Shown in pieces: positions 1-10,650 of a stretch of DNA of 64,000 bases (positions within the stretch are counted from its first letter, which is position 1; each line of letters opens with the position of its first letter). The stretch spans positions 1,821,077 through 1,885,076 of the forward strand of contig CAJNDS010002634.1 of NCBI GenBank assembly GCA_905221605.1, read 5' to 3'. The notes beneath the pieces are model-generated. The model ran no database searches and was not told where the DNA came from. It was given only the letters and a program-made list of their open reading frames with translations. Source of the stretch: Symbiodinium natans. Lineage: Eukaryota; Sar; Dinophyceae; Suessiales; Symbiodiniaceae. Made by a program: the position numbers and the translations under genes.

Positions 1-205
1 CGACAAAGCCGACGAGCACGAAGAGAGGCGACATACGACAAAATCTAAGAGCACGAAGGGAGGGGACGTGCGACAAACCTGTAGACCTCTCATCAAACCC
101 TACGAGCATGAAGGGACGGACATACGACAAACCCTACGAGCACGAAGAGAGGGGACATACGACAAACCTCTAGGCCTCTCATCAAACCCTACGAGCAGGA
201 GCCAA
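1..205. repeat. Two-copy 89-bp direct repeat at window edge
   Basis: A block beginning GACAAACCT at 72 recurs at 161, giving an 89-bp period. Within it, shorter phrases built on CCCTACGAGCACGAAG also recur. No coding function is seen. It adjoins the GAGCAGAA-type minisatellite that follows. Confidence 0.7.
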
Positions 206-329
206 CATGAGGCGAGGTCACCGGGGCACTAATTGGAAAGCAACCATGTGGAAGCCAGGCAGCTTAAAGTGTGCCAAACACAATCAACAAGACGGCCAAA
301 AATAGGCAGGGTCACCGGGGAAAACGACA

Positions 330-1115
330 CGAGCAAAGTGAATATGAGCAGAGAGAGAGAACGAATACGAGTAGACTGACATCGAGCAGAGAGAGAACGA
401 ATACGAGCAGAATGAATACGAGCAGAAAGAGAACGAGTACGAGCAGACTCAGTACGAGCAGAAAGACAGCGAAAACGAGCGGACTGAAATCGAGCAGAGA
501 GAGAGAACGAACACGCGCAGAAAGAGCACGAACACGAGCAGAAAGAGAACGAACACGAGCAAAATGAATATGAGCAGAAAGAGAACGAATACGAGCAGAT
601 TGACATCGAGCAGAGAGAGAACGAATACGAGCAGAATGAATACGAGCAGAAGAGAACGAGTACGAGCAGACTCAGTACGAGCAGAAAGACAGCGAAAACG
701 AGCGGACTGAAATGGAGCAGAGAGAGAACGAATACGAGCAGCAAAAGCACAAATACGAGCAGAAAGAGAACGAACACGAGCAAAATGAATATGAGCAGAA
801 AGAGAACGAATACGAGCAGAATGATTACGAGCAGAGAGAGAACGAAGACGAGCAGACTGAAATCGAGCAGAGAGAGAGAGAGAGAACGAATACGAACAGA
901 ATGAATACGAGAAGAAAAACAACGAAAACGAGCGGACTGAAATCGAGCAGAGAGAGAACGAATACGAGCAGAATGAATACGAGCAGAACGAGAACGAACA
1001 CGAGACGAGCAGATCAGAAAAAGAACGAATACGAGCAGAATGAATACGAGCAGAAAGAAACGCATACGAGCAGAATGGAAACCAAGCAGAATGACAAAAA
1101 ACACGAGCAGAATGA
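330..1115. repeat. GAACGAATACGAGCAGA minisatellite
   Basis: About 780 bp of imperfect tandem units built from GAACGAATACGAGCAGA alternating with GAATGAATACGAGCAGA. The period of about 18 is a multiple of three, so several frames stay open on both strands: one + frame reads EYEQKENEYEQ-like and the opposite strand reads Ser/Leu/Phe-rich. No frame shows a domain, signal peptide or compositional bias beyond the repeat. I treat the open frames as a product of the repeat, not genes. The only alternative would be an exon of a low-complexity Glu/Gln/Asn/Tyr protein. Confidence 0.75.
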
Positions 1116-1400
1116 ATAAATGAGGTTGGAGGACAGGGCTTGCTGAGGAAAAATTTGAACTTTATATTTCTTAATGTTTTGGGATTCTCTGGGTGGGTGG
1201 GTTTTTTTCTAGAGTCCAGACAGAGGCTCTACTAGAGATTGCTCGATCCAGAGCTGCTGAACCCTAAACCCTAAACCCTAAACCTCAAACCCTAAATCCT
1301 GCACGAACCCGAAATCCAGAAAACCAGCGCCCTCCTGGAACTGCGCACCCTTGTAGCCAAGGCTCATCCTGTGGTCCGAAACTTTGAGAACCTTGAACCC

Positions 1401-1475
1401 AGGGTTTAGGGTTTAGGGTTTAGGGTTTAGGGTTTAGGGTTTAGGGTTTAGGGTTTAGGGTTTAGGGTTTAGGGC
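1401..1475 (+). repeat. Interstitial (TTTAGGG)10 array
   Basis: About ten perfect tandem TTTAGGG units. The flanks are unique sequence on both sides, so this is not a chromosome end. Confidence 0.95.
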
Positions 1476-1557
1476 CCTTTAAACCCTGGAGGCAACAAGA
1501 AAAGAAGCTATGAGAACCTGAGCTTTAACAATATACCTTAAACCCTAGATTCCCCTT

Positions 1558-1665
1558 TAGGGGTTTCCGAAATTCGGGGTACCTTCTTGGGGTCCTTAGA
1601 AGGGAATCCTACGATTTGGGGGTCTTTATATTGGGTGTCCCCGATTTCGTAAACCCCCGTATAAG
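1558..1665 (-). mobile_element. Short inverted-repeat element, family C, copy 1
   Basis: About 105 bp that match the reverse complement of copies at 47.46, 52.73 and 57.95 kb. Shared landmarks are GGTACCTTcTTGGGGTCCTT, GGGAATCCTAC, TTTGGGGGTCT and terminal GTTTCCGAAATTCGGGG / CCCCGATTTCGTAAACCC. The ends are roughly complementary, so the element can fold back on itself. It has no coding capacity, which fits a MITE-like non-autonomous element. Exact ends and target duplication are not resolved. Confidence 0.6.
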
Positions 1666-4600
1666 CTCCGCGCGCGCGTGCGGGGGGGGGGGGGGGGAGT
1701 TTGGGAGCACCTTAGGAGAACGACTTTGTGAACACCTTACCGTTTCTGGGCCGCGAGTTCGAAGTGCCGGAGCTGCTAGCTGCCGTGAACCTGGGCTTCG
1801 ATTAAACTAACTAGGTTTAAGGGTTTAGGGTTTAGGGCAAGGGTTTGGGGGTTTGAACCTGCGCTTTTGAAAACGTTTCTTTACGTTTCGGATTTGGGGC
1901 TCTTTGGTTTTGGCGAGGTGGGTCAAGTTTGCACTCAGCACTGCAGTTTCGAGTTCAGTTCTAGTAGCCGCAGCGTTTCAAAGATGCAAGTACGGCAAGC
2001 AAGGCAGGCAGGCAGGGCCCTAAAACCCTATAAACCCTAAACCTTAAGCCCTACACCCGATACCCTAAACCCTCTTGGAATGTTGTCGAAAGGGACTACG
2101 TTCGTATCACGAAGACCGCTGACGAACCAACCCTTACACCCTGGGCTAGGAGTTTAGGGTTCGAGGGGCCAAAGGCCTCTAACTCATCATCAGACTCGAA
2201 CCTTCTTTCCTACTAACTCTGACCACCCTAAACCCTAAACCCTAAACCCTAAACCTTAAACCGTGCACCTCATAGTTTGCAGTTTTGGGGGCCTGGGCTT
2301 CTTGATGGCTCCAGACGACAGGAACTTGGTCGTGTCCCCCGAATACACCCTAAGCCCGAAACCGCTAGCCCCTCACCTCGTGATTCTGACCCTAAGCCCT
2401 ACCGGTTTAGGGTTTAGGGTTTAGGGTTTAGGGTTTAGGGTTTAGGGTTTCTGACCTTCCAAGGCAGGGCAAACCTCTCTTTAGTGCTGGCCGCCGGGAC
2501 ACTGGCGTGGGCTTCCACCGGCACGAGGAGAGGTCTCGAACTCGCTATGAAACCTGGGTAGTGGAGTACCTTTTGTATCGGGCTGTCGACGCCCTACTGT
2601 ATACACAATCCCAAAAAAAACTCTCGAACCGGGGTTGGTCAGAAAAAAGTGAGGGGTATGAGGAAGTGGTTGGATGAAGGGCGTGGATGATGGCTCTTGT
2701 TGCTTTGGCCAGGCTTATGCACACGGCCCTAGTCTCAAACCCTGATTCTCTCAATTTCCTCAGGGAGGGAAGCGCGTTTGGGAAGTCACGTTCCTATAGC
2801 TAGAGCTCCCACCAGATGTGCCGCGCTGCATAGGAAAAATCTGTAACCTGAACCCCCAAAGCATCTTCAGCTTCTGTTTGTGTTTTGGGTTGCTGTGCGA
2901 CGAGCGAGCTACCTTCCCTGATAACAACCTGAGTGCGTGGATAGGCACGTTGCCAAGAAAGCTGTTCAACCTTCCCCAGCCCCCCCGCCCCAACCCAACA
3001 ACAAAAAGGAGGGGCGTTGTGCTTAGGGTTTAGGGTGCCCAAACTCAAAATTTCCCTACTACTTGACACTTCGGCGATTGAGGATGCATGTCCCAGAAAG
3101 CTTATACCCTAAACCCTAAACCCTAAACCCTATAGTTACTTACAAGTTGTTCGGGCCGGCTTCAGGAGGTCCAGGGTTGAATGCATGCCTGGGTTCGGTT
3201 CTTCACAAGTCAGGAAACTCTAACTTAAAAAAAAACCCGAACCACCCTAACCCCTATAAGCCCTAAACCCTAAACTCCGGGGAAACTCAACTGGGAGAGG
3301 AAAGCTGGTTGGCACAAGTGCGTGGTCACAAAGTATGGCTGCTGCTGCCGGCAGCTGGGTAGTGTGGAGACTGCTTCTTTGTTTTCTTTGCTGGGGTGGG
3401 GGGGCGGGAGGGGGCGGATGCAATTTTGGCCTGCAAGCGCAGTTCCAGTGAAGTTAGTATGGGTTTAGGGGCTTAGGGTTCAAAGTTTCTAAGGGTTCTG
3501 AAACCCTAAACCCTGAACTCTAAACCCTAAGCCCTAAACCCAAGCACTGAAGCCCCGAAACCCGACGGGGCCGCTCGGGCAAGCAGGGCTGGTGAGCTCA
3601 ACCCCACTCGACAGCTGAAGCATTTTCTGGGAGATCATCTTTGTGTATGGAGCCGGGCGGGGGGGCGGGGGGGGGGGGGGGGGGGGGGTTGATTTAGTTT
3701 GGGAGGTCTGCAGTTTCCGTTTCGGGTTTAGGGTTGGGTTTGTCCAGACCCTAAACTTGGATCCAAGAAGCCGCAATCATTTCATGCCCTCTTCCTTCGC
3801 ACCTTATAAGCCCTAGTCCCGGATCATTCGCCCGACCACCACCCTCAAATCAAAGGCAACTGCCAGGTCAAAGACCTCAAGCCCCCTAAGGTCTTAAGCG
3901 CGAAATAAAACCTTCAAGCCCCATAAAGAACCCTAAGCCCCAAGCCTCAAGCCCTGTAAAACCTAAAACCCTCAACAGCTCATGCTCCCAAACCTCGAAC
4001 CTTCCTTAAACCCTAAGACCCTAAACCCGAAGACTCGAAACGCCTGTAGGGTTTAGGGTTTAGGGTTTAGGACTTAGGGTCACGCAGAGCCCGTGTGGTG
4101 CCCAACATTCCTTGTCATGCAATTTTTCCTTGTTCGCAGCCAGTATGCGACTGCCGCTAACCCCGAATCTCTATAAAGGATGTGAGAAAAGTCGTGCCAG
4201 TGTGAACGCACCACTGTAGAAGCTGTCTAGTGTCAAGGGGGCAGCTTCCTTGTGCAGTGGTGCAAGCAAGGCTACACTGTGACAGGGTGCACTGACCCTG
4301 TTGGTACTGGCAACTGACCGTTGCGAGCACATCGACGCTAGATGGGCCAATCGTCTCGCTACTGCTGAGGATGGTTGCAACGCAGTTCATCATCTTGTAG
4401 ATGGGTCAAGAGCAGTTCTGACCACTGCAGACTTGTTGCTGCTGGACCACTAGTTCACGAGGTTCCTTCCTCGACCCTTGGCGCGGTGGGATCAACTTGT
4501 TTGGCGGTCAAGGAGGACTACGTCGACAGTGACAGAGTTGACGTCCTCTTCACTCATCCCGACGGTGTCCTTCCTTGGACAAGGGCCCATGATTCGGGCG

Positions 4601-4768
4601 AACGGGCACCTGAGTTCGAGGCACTCAGCAGCCCGAACCCCAAAACCCGAATTCCTAAGCTTTAAACCCTATAAACCCTAACCCTAAACCCGAAACCCTA
4701 AACCGTAAACCCTATTCAATCCTGAACCCTCCACCCTCAGCTCTTGAACACTGAATCAGACGTAGCAG

Positions 4769-4834
4769 AGGAAGCTTCCGAGCGCCCAGAAGACCGACCC
4801 CCGTGGCAGCAGCTTGGAGCGCGGACTTCTTCGG
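4769..4834 (+). CDS. Possible short exon, gene unknown
   Basis: After an acceptor-like GTAGCAG the + strand reads EEASERPEDRPPWQQLGA and continues open to a possible GT donor (GTTAAGGGTTTAGGG) at 4835. The hydrophilic codon-like composition differs from the surrounding arrays. No domain is recognised, and the assignment rests only on an open frame between plausible splice sites. Confidence 0.25.
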
Positions 4835-4852
4835 GTTAAGGGTTTAGGGCTA

Positions 4853-4907
4853 TAGGGTTTAGGGTTTAGGGTTTAGGGTTTAGGGTTTAGGGTTTAGGGT
4901 TTAGGGT
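4853..4907 (+). repeat. Interstitial (TTTAGGG)n array
   Basis: Seven to eight tandem TTTAGGG units lie between unique sequences, just downstream of a possible exon. Confidence 0.9.
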
Positions 4908-5281
4908 GGTCTTGAGGGTCGTGAGTTTGGGGTTTGAATGTTTTATGGTCAGTTCACTTACAATCCCAGCTCCTGCCACCCTCCAAAGCCTTAAACCCCC
5001 GGTCTTCAAGCCCATACCTCGATCCCTAAAATCCTGCGAGTGAGCTGGGGGTGGTGGACTACTTCCATTCCGAGGGAGGGAGGGGGGGTGGCTGATGAAT
5101 CAGAGGACCGGATTTCGGGTCTCGTGCCTGAACCTTCAAAGCTGTGAGCCCTGAACCCTTAACCCTTTAAACCTTAAACCCGAAGCCCTAAACCCTAAAC
5201 CTTAAACCCTAAACCCTAAACCCTAAACCCTAAACCCTAAACCCTAAACCCCAAACCCCAACCAAGACCAGGTATCTCCAG

Positions 5282-5340
5282 CACCCTCCGCAGGGCCTCC
5301 AGGCAAGGTGCGGACATCAACTCGAAGAACCTAGCCCCTG
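5282..5340 (+). CDS. Probable exon with ankyrin-like segment
   Basis: Between an acceptor TCTCCAG and a donor GTTTAGGG at 5341, the + strand reads TLRRASRQGADINSKNLAP. The GADIN-K-L-P pattern is the typical junction between two ankyrin repeats (GADvNakd..TPL). The island is short, as are the ankyrin exons at 28-38 kb. The donor would be made by the first unit of the adjacent TTTAGGG array. The rest of the gene is not resolved. Confidence 0.4.
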
Positions 5341-6177
5341 GTTTAGGGTTTAGGGTCTATAGGGTTTAGGGTTTAGGGTTTCGGGTTTAGGGTTTAGGGT
5401 TTAGGGATTCGAGTTTTAGGGATTACAGAATATAGAACCCTCATTCCCTCAGTCCCTACTAAGAACCAGCCAGCCTACAGGGCCATAGGGCTTTGGTTAA
5501 ACCAGCTCAGGGCTTTAGGTTTAGGGTTTAGGGTTTGGGGTTTGGGGTGCAGGTCGGAAGTCATGAAATTAGGCTCAGAGGGCGTATCTCTGGTGACGGC
5601 CATGACTGCCGGCTCAACCCTGTGACGCAACAAATGCCAAAAAAACACGAAACACAACGAAAGCAACCAGCCTGCGCCCCATCAGAAGCTCCCTCTCCAC
5701 TTAGACTTCAGACTCCGCTTCTCAACCCACAGCGGCCTGTTAACTCACCCTAAACCTCATAAACCCCTAGACCTTCTCCCCTAAACCCTAAACCCTAAAC
5801 CCTAAACCCTAAACCCTAAACCCCCGAAACCTCGCAAGTAGATAAAGCGCTGGAGAGGTGTGCACGGCTGCGCCTGGCGAGGCCGGTCTTGATACCAGAT
5901 TTTGACCGTTCAGGGTTTAGGGTTTAGGGTTTGCGGTGGGGGGGTTTAGGGTTTAGAGCTGTGTTAAGAGCTCTTCGGCTTATACATGCTACCCTCAGAA
6001 CTCCATGACCTAGCATGTGCGTTGGATCTTCAAAACCCTCTGAGTAACAGGCAAATATTTATAGGGTCCTTATCAGGGAGGGGGGGGTTCATAGGGGGCC
6101 TAGGGAACCTTCCGGAGCCTTAGGGAGTAGTGGGGAGCACTAGGGAACCTTGACTTACATAACCCCCTTGAACCCCC

Positions 6178-6474
6178 ATGCCCTTTAAGGACCCTACGAA
6201 ATACCCAAGAAGGGATATGTACACAAACCTAGCTTGGGGACCAAATGACCCTAAAAGGGTTTGGGGAGTTGCCGCGGCCTGCTTCGCCAGAGGGTCCGTT
6301 TGTAGTACCATTATGGAATTAGGTACCCAGAAGCCATACGAAATAGGGTTTGGGGGTACCGAACTCCCTAGGTTGGCCCTTGGCGACTTTTACATTTTCC
6401 CTTCTTTGGGTTTTAAGAGGATCATTTTGAGGAATGTCTTTCAGAGGGTTTTGGGGGCCATCCTCGTTCCATAA
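6178..6474 (+). other. Open frame of 98 codons, identity unknown
   Basis: An ATG-started frame on the + strand ends just before a CCCTAAA array. It contains GCTTGGGGACCAAATGACCC near 6231, which resembles the terminal sequence of element family D (29.74 and 38.52 kb), so part of the frame may be element-derived. The translation shows no recognised domain, and I do not call it a gene. Confidence 0.15.
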
Positions 6475-6921
6475 TAGCTAAAACCCTAAACCCTAAACCC
6501 TAAACCCTAAACATTCTGGGTTTCTATGGCCACGAAACCTGAACTCCCCAAGACCAGGAGGCCGGGCACCTGAATGTCTGGCCTTTTGAATTCAAGGCCA
6601 GTCCTTCCTATAAACCTCTAACCCTAAACCCTAAACCCTAAACCCTAAACCCTGTTCAGCCAGGAGGTCGTTGGATTTCAAGGGCCAGGCCTCTTCAGCT
6701 AAAGGCCAAGCTCTAGAAATCCTAGTCCCAATGGGCCTGGGATTTCATGGGCTTGGCCTCCTGGCTTAACGGGCCGAGAGACCGTAATCTTCAACGGTTT
6801 GGGGGGGGGGGGGGGGGGGGGGGGGTTTAGGGTTTAGGGTTTATGTTTAGGGTTTAGGGATTGGGGATTAGGGGTTTAGGGTTTAGGGTTTAGGGAACCA
6901 AGTTCTTGCCAGCCGGCGCAG

Positions 6922-6960
6922 GTTATGTTCGTTCCCAGTGGGTGGTGGCATGCCACCTGG
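6922..6960 (+). CDS. Exon fragment of a JmjC-domain (cupin) protein
   Basis: After an acceptor (GGCGCAG) the + strand reads VMFVPSGWWHATW. This matches the segment of JmjC hydroxylases and demethylases (JMJD6/PSR-like) that carries the third iron-ligand histidine, usually seen as GevvFVPsGWWHxvlN. In that family the enzyme uses Fe(II) and 2-oxoglutarate; that activity is inferred from the motif only. The frame stays open beyond 6960, but the text no longer looks like the family, so the donor probably lies near 6955-6965. I did not find the upstream HxD/E exon or later exons. It is flanked by TTTAGGG arrays, like the other short exons in this window. Confidence 0.5.
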
Positions 6961-7439
6961 ACTCCTGGACGGCACTTGGATTCGGGTTTAGAGTTTCCAG
7001 GCCTTAAGACTGGTAACTCTGAGGTTGCACCCCGTGAATATCCTCCTATCTGGCCCTTAAACTTTATATACCTGAAGGATCTTTTACAATGCTCCCCAAA
7101 ACCCAAGGGTACAACCTTAAGGGTCCAACAGCCCGGGTTCAAGAATGAGTGTCAGTGTACAGCGCACGCGCGATTCCTGGTTTCTGAAGAAGTCGTCCTT
7201 AGAAGGCGCCTCTTCCAAGGCCGCGAAGTAGAACTAGGAAAGTATCCTTTGAAAAGATTGCAGGAACTTGCACTTGGGGAGTGGGTGGGGTTGGGGGCTA
7301 ACCCCAAACTCCAAAAGCCCCAGACCCGACCCCCTCCGGCCCCACCACCAAAAGTCAGAAGTGTTCATGAAACCGAAAGCTTCTCAAGCTTAGAACCTTT
7401 AAACTCCTCACCGTATACCAACACTCATGCCACACCAAC

Positions 7440-8110
7440 ACCTGAACCCTAAACCCTAAACCCTCAACTTTAAGGTCCAAGAACCCTATCGCCCAAAGTT
7501 TTTCGTCTGAGGAATCTGGACGAGGTGACTCTGGCCGTGCCTTGCCTGTCAAGTGGAACGCAGCTTCTGCTCGGGAGGGGGGGGGAGGGGTTGGGGACCG
7601 GCTTAGGTTGTGGGTGTAGAGTTTTGGGTAAGGCTTTGAAAGTTTAGGGTTCTAAGGGTTCGAGGGTTTTCGGGCTTAAGGTTCTGAGGGTTTTGGGTTT
7701 AGGGTTTAGGGTTTAAAGGCTTGAAGGTTTCGGCACGAAGGTGTTTTTATCCCCTAAACCCCACCCACACCCCTCCTCCCCATCGTCCTTTTGTCCTGCT
7801 TTCCCGTGCCCTTCCCACGTGCCCTAAACTCAGGGCCTAGGCCGCCCCTCTACAGAGGGGTAAGCCCTTCGACCTCTATGGCGGGAGTCGACCCAGACCG
7901 CTTGCCCGCCTCCTGCAGCCCGGAGGTCGGTAGCACCCACAATGGGCCCGGTACCGGAACACGTTCTCTTCCGGGACCCCCCCCCCCCCCCCTTCCTTGT
8001 GCCAGAAGGTGGCTGGCATTTTCGGGGGCCAATCCCGAAGCTGGCCCCCCCTGGCCACCTGACCCCTCTTCGGACCCGCTCTGACCTGGCCCCCACTGCC
8101 TTGGCGGCTG
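7440..8110. other. Non-coding island between arrays
   Basis: Short CCCTAAA and TTTAGGG tracts (near 7447 and 7697), a C run at 7977-7992 and GC-rich unique DNA. Several frames are open on both strands because the sequence is GC-rich. None shows a domain. Confidence 0.4.
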
Positions 8111-8112
8111 CT

Positions 8113-8468
8113 CTGAGCCCTTGCTTTTCTTCTTGGAGCCAATGTGGGCTGGTCTGAGCCCTCGCTTTTCTTATTGGGGCCAATGTGGGCTGGTCTGAGC
8201 CCTTGCTTTTCTTATTGGGGCCAATGTGGGCTGGTCTGAGCCCTTGCTTTTCTTACTGGGGCCAATGTGGGCTGGTCTGAGCCCTTGCTTTCCTTACTGG
8301 GGCCAATGTGGGCTGGTCTGAGCCTTCGCTTTTCTTATTGGGGCCAATGCGGGCTGGTCTAAGCCCTTGCTTTTCTTATTGGGGCCAATGTGGGCTGGTC
8401 TGAGCCCTCGCTTTTCTTATTGGGGCCAATGTGGGCTGGTCTGAGCCATCGCTTTTCTTATTGGGGCC
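8113..8468 (+). repeat. 41-bp tandem repeat, 8 full copies
   Basis: Eight consecutive 41-bp units, each holding GGCCAATGTGGGCTGGTCTG and a C/T-rich tail GCTTTTCTTATTGGG, follow one partial copy. Units differ by only one to three substitutions, so the expansion is recent. No telomere heptamers are inside it. It is not coding. Confidence 0.9.
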
Positions 8469-8782
8469 CCTGACTTCCTTGAACCGGTGCCCTTCACTTC
8501 ATCCACAGCCGGCTGGTCCCTGACTGGGTGCCGAGCCTGCCCCTCTGAAACTTGCGGCATCCCTGAAACTGCCTAAGTTTTTAGAAGTGGGCTGTTGTCT
8601 GAGTTTAGGCCTAAACCCTAAAAGGAATAGGTTTGGGTGGCTTTGCCGCCTTGGACGGCGTGGGGTGGTAGAAAAGTGTTAGATGGCCCTCCACAATCGG
8701 GCCAATGCTGCTTTTCGCACCTCACGAAGCTTTCGAGCTTGTTCCGAAACCTAACCTTCACAGCATCTACGCTGTCACAGCA

Positions 8783-8852
8783 AACCCTAAACCCTAAACC
8801 CTAAACCCTAAACCCTAAACCCTAAACCTTAAACCCTAAACCCTAAACCCTA
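8783..8852 (-). repeat. Interstitial (CCCTAAA)n array
   Basis: About ten units, one of them mutated to CCTTAAA, with unique DNA on both sides. Confidence 0.92.
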
Positions 8853-9320
8853 GGTCGGCTGGGAGGGAAGTCCCGCAGGGGAGCCCACCGAGGCTGGGGC
8901 TGGTTGGGGGGGTTGGGGCATCGGTAGTTTCTAAAGCGCAGGGTTAGGGTTTGGGGTTTAGGGTTTAGGGTTTAGGGTTTGAGTATATCCTAAACTATAC
9001 ACCCCAGAATTGTTGGGTGGCCGAAGGGTCGTTGGGCTTTGAAGAAGGGGGGGGGGGGGGGGGAGCGCTAGGCCGAGTGTGGGGGGCATCTTCTCAGCAG
9101 TCCTGAACACAACCCGCCCCAAACCCTGCAAATTGGCAGGATACTGTCGGATAAGGTTTCCTGAAGTATGGGGTACACATGTCTATTCCCAAAAAGCTGG
9201 GCACTCCGTGGCGGTGGCCAAGAAGAGGCAACCTTAAACACCCAACCCCTTTACCATTACTACCGTGGCAATTACTACTTGGTTGTGTTTTTCTTGTGTG
9301 TTTTTTGTTACTATCACTAT

Positions 9321-9624
<304 letters not shown>

Positions 9625-9639
9625 TTTTTACATATGCAG

Positions 9640-10650
9640 AAAGAGCCTGAAGCGCAAAACCCTAAAACCATAAGTTCCATTCCATGTCCAGGCCCTCAAG
9701 GCCATCTTGGCCCATGATCTACCGAAGCTTCGGGAGGCACCTGGGAGGGGGAGGGGGCGGGGGGGGGAGAGTTTAGGGGTTCAGGGGTTAGGTCGGGTGT
9801 TTAGGGTTTTTAGGGGGGATTCGGAGTGATCTGGGTTTATGTAGGGTTTAGGAGTGCTTCGTGGTGCGAAAGGCCACTTGCCATAGCCCCTCCAGCCTAG
9901 AAGCAAAAGGAGGGAGGAGTCTGCATTTCGGGATCTAGGGGGGCTTTGTCCACAGGCTTTGTCTCAAGGTTTCTGGGCTTCGGGCTGAGGATGTTGTTAC
10001 AAGAAACCATCTTCTATCCCTTTCCGTGTTCATATGGACCAATCGGTCGGCAGAAGGCCCTAGTTAGTGTGGAGCATTTGCCTTTAGCCTCATGGGACTC
10101 TACTTGGACCCTTTACATTGTACCGTTGGGTTTGGGGACCCTTTTTGTAAAGAATCGCTAGGGGCCATATTAGGAGTATGTTAAATGAAACCTCTTAAGG
10201 ATACATCATGATACATCCTTCCGTGTCCGAGTATGACTCCCTTGATAGCCGTCACTGCTGAGGCCAGCATCTCCACTGGTGAGGGGGGCGAGGATGGAGG
10301 AGGCGTGTCAGAAAGTGAAAGAGTGAGGGTCATGAGTTTCCGCGTCTCTGGGTCGGGAGAATTGAGACCCTATAACAAACCACCCTATAAACCCTATAAA
10401 TCCTGTAAACCCTAATAAAACCTGCAAGCCCTATAAACCCTATAAACCCTAAACCAGTTTTGGCTGCCGTGGTTTGTTGTGGCGTTTGGTGGTTTCGACG
10501 TGAGACATGTGTTTATGACACTTGAAGACCGGCCGAACACTGGGCTTATGGTGGGACCAAGGTTCTGGAATCTAGGGGTGCCTTGTTGGGGTTTAGGGTT
10601 TACACTTGGGGGGTTGTGTTTTGGGGAATCCCACTATGTGGGGAGCATTT
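9640..10650. other. Array-poor island, no recognised gene
   Basis: Unique sequence with a G-rich patch at 9747-9768, isolated CCCTATAAA-type degenerate heptamers at 10367-10452 and the last TTTAGGG unit near 10590. I see no convincing exon. Confidence 0.35.

Larger units (their letters stand above)
1120..4768. repeat. Array-rich region: interstitial TTTAGGG/CCCTAAA tracts with short unique islands
   Basis: Telomere-type tracts in both orientations occur here, for example CCCTAAA near 1259-1285, 2226-2263 and 3103-3131, and TTTAGGG near 1401-1475, 2404-2450 and 4048-4070. Unique islands of 100-500 bp lie between them, and G runs occur at 1681-1697 and 3660-3688. The 4.14-4.66 kb island has open frames, but I recognise no protein in them. 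Islands here may be intronic or contain small exons that I could not assign. Confidence 0.7.

Noticed and set aside
229-1104. Ser/Leu/Arg-rich 291-codon minus-strand frame
   Set aside because: It follows the GAGCAGA minisatellite, whose period keeps several frames open; no domain.
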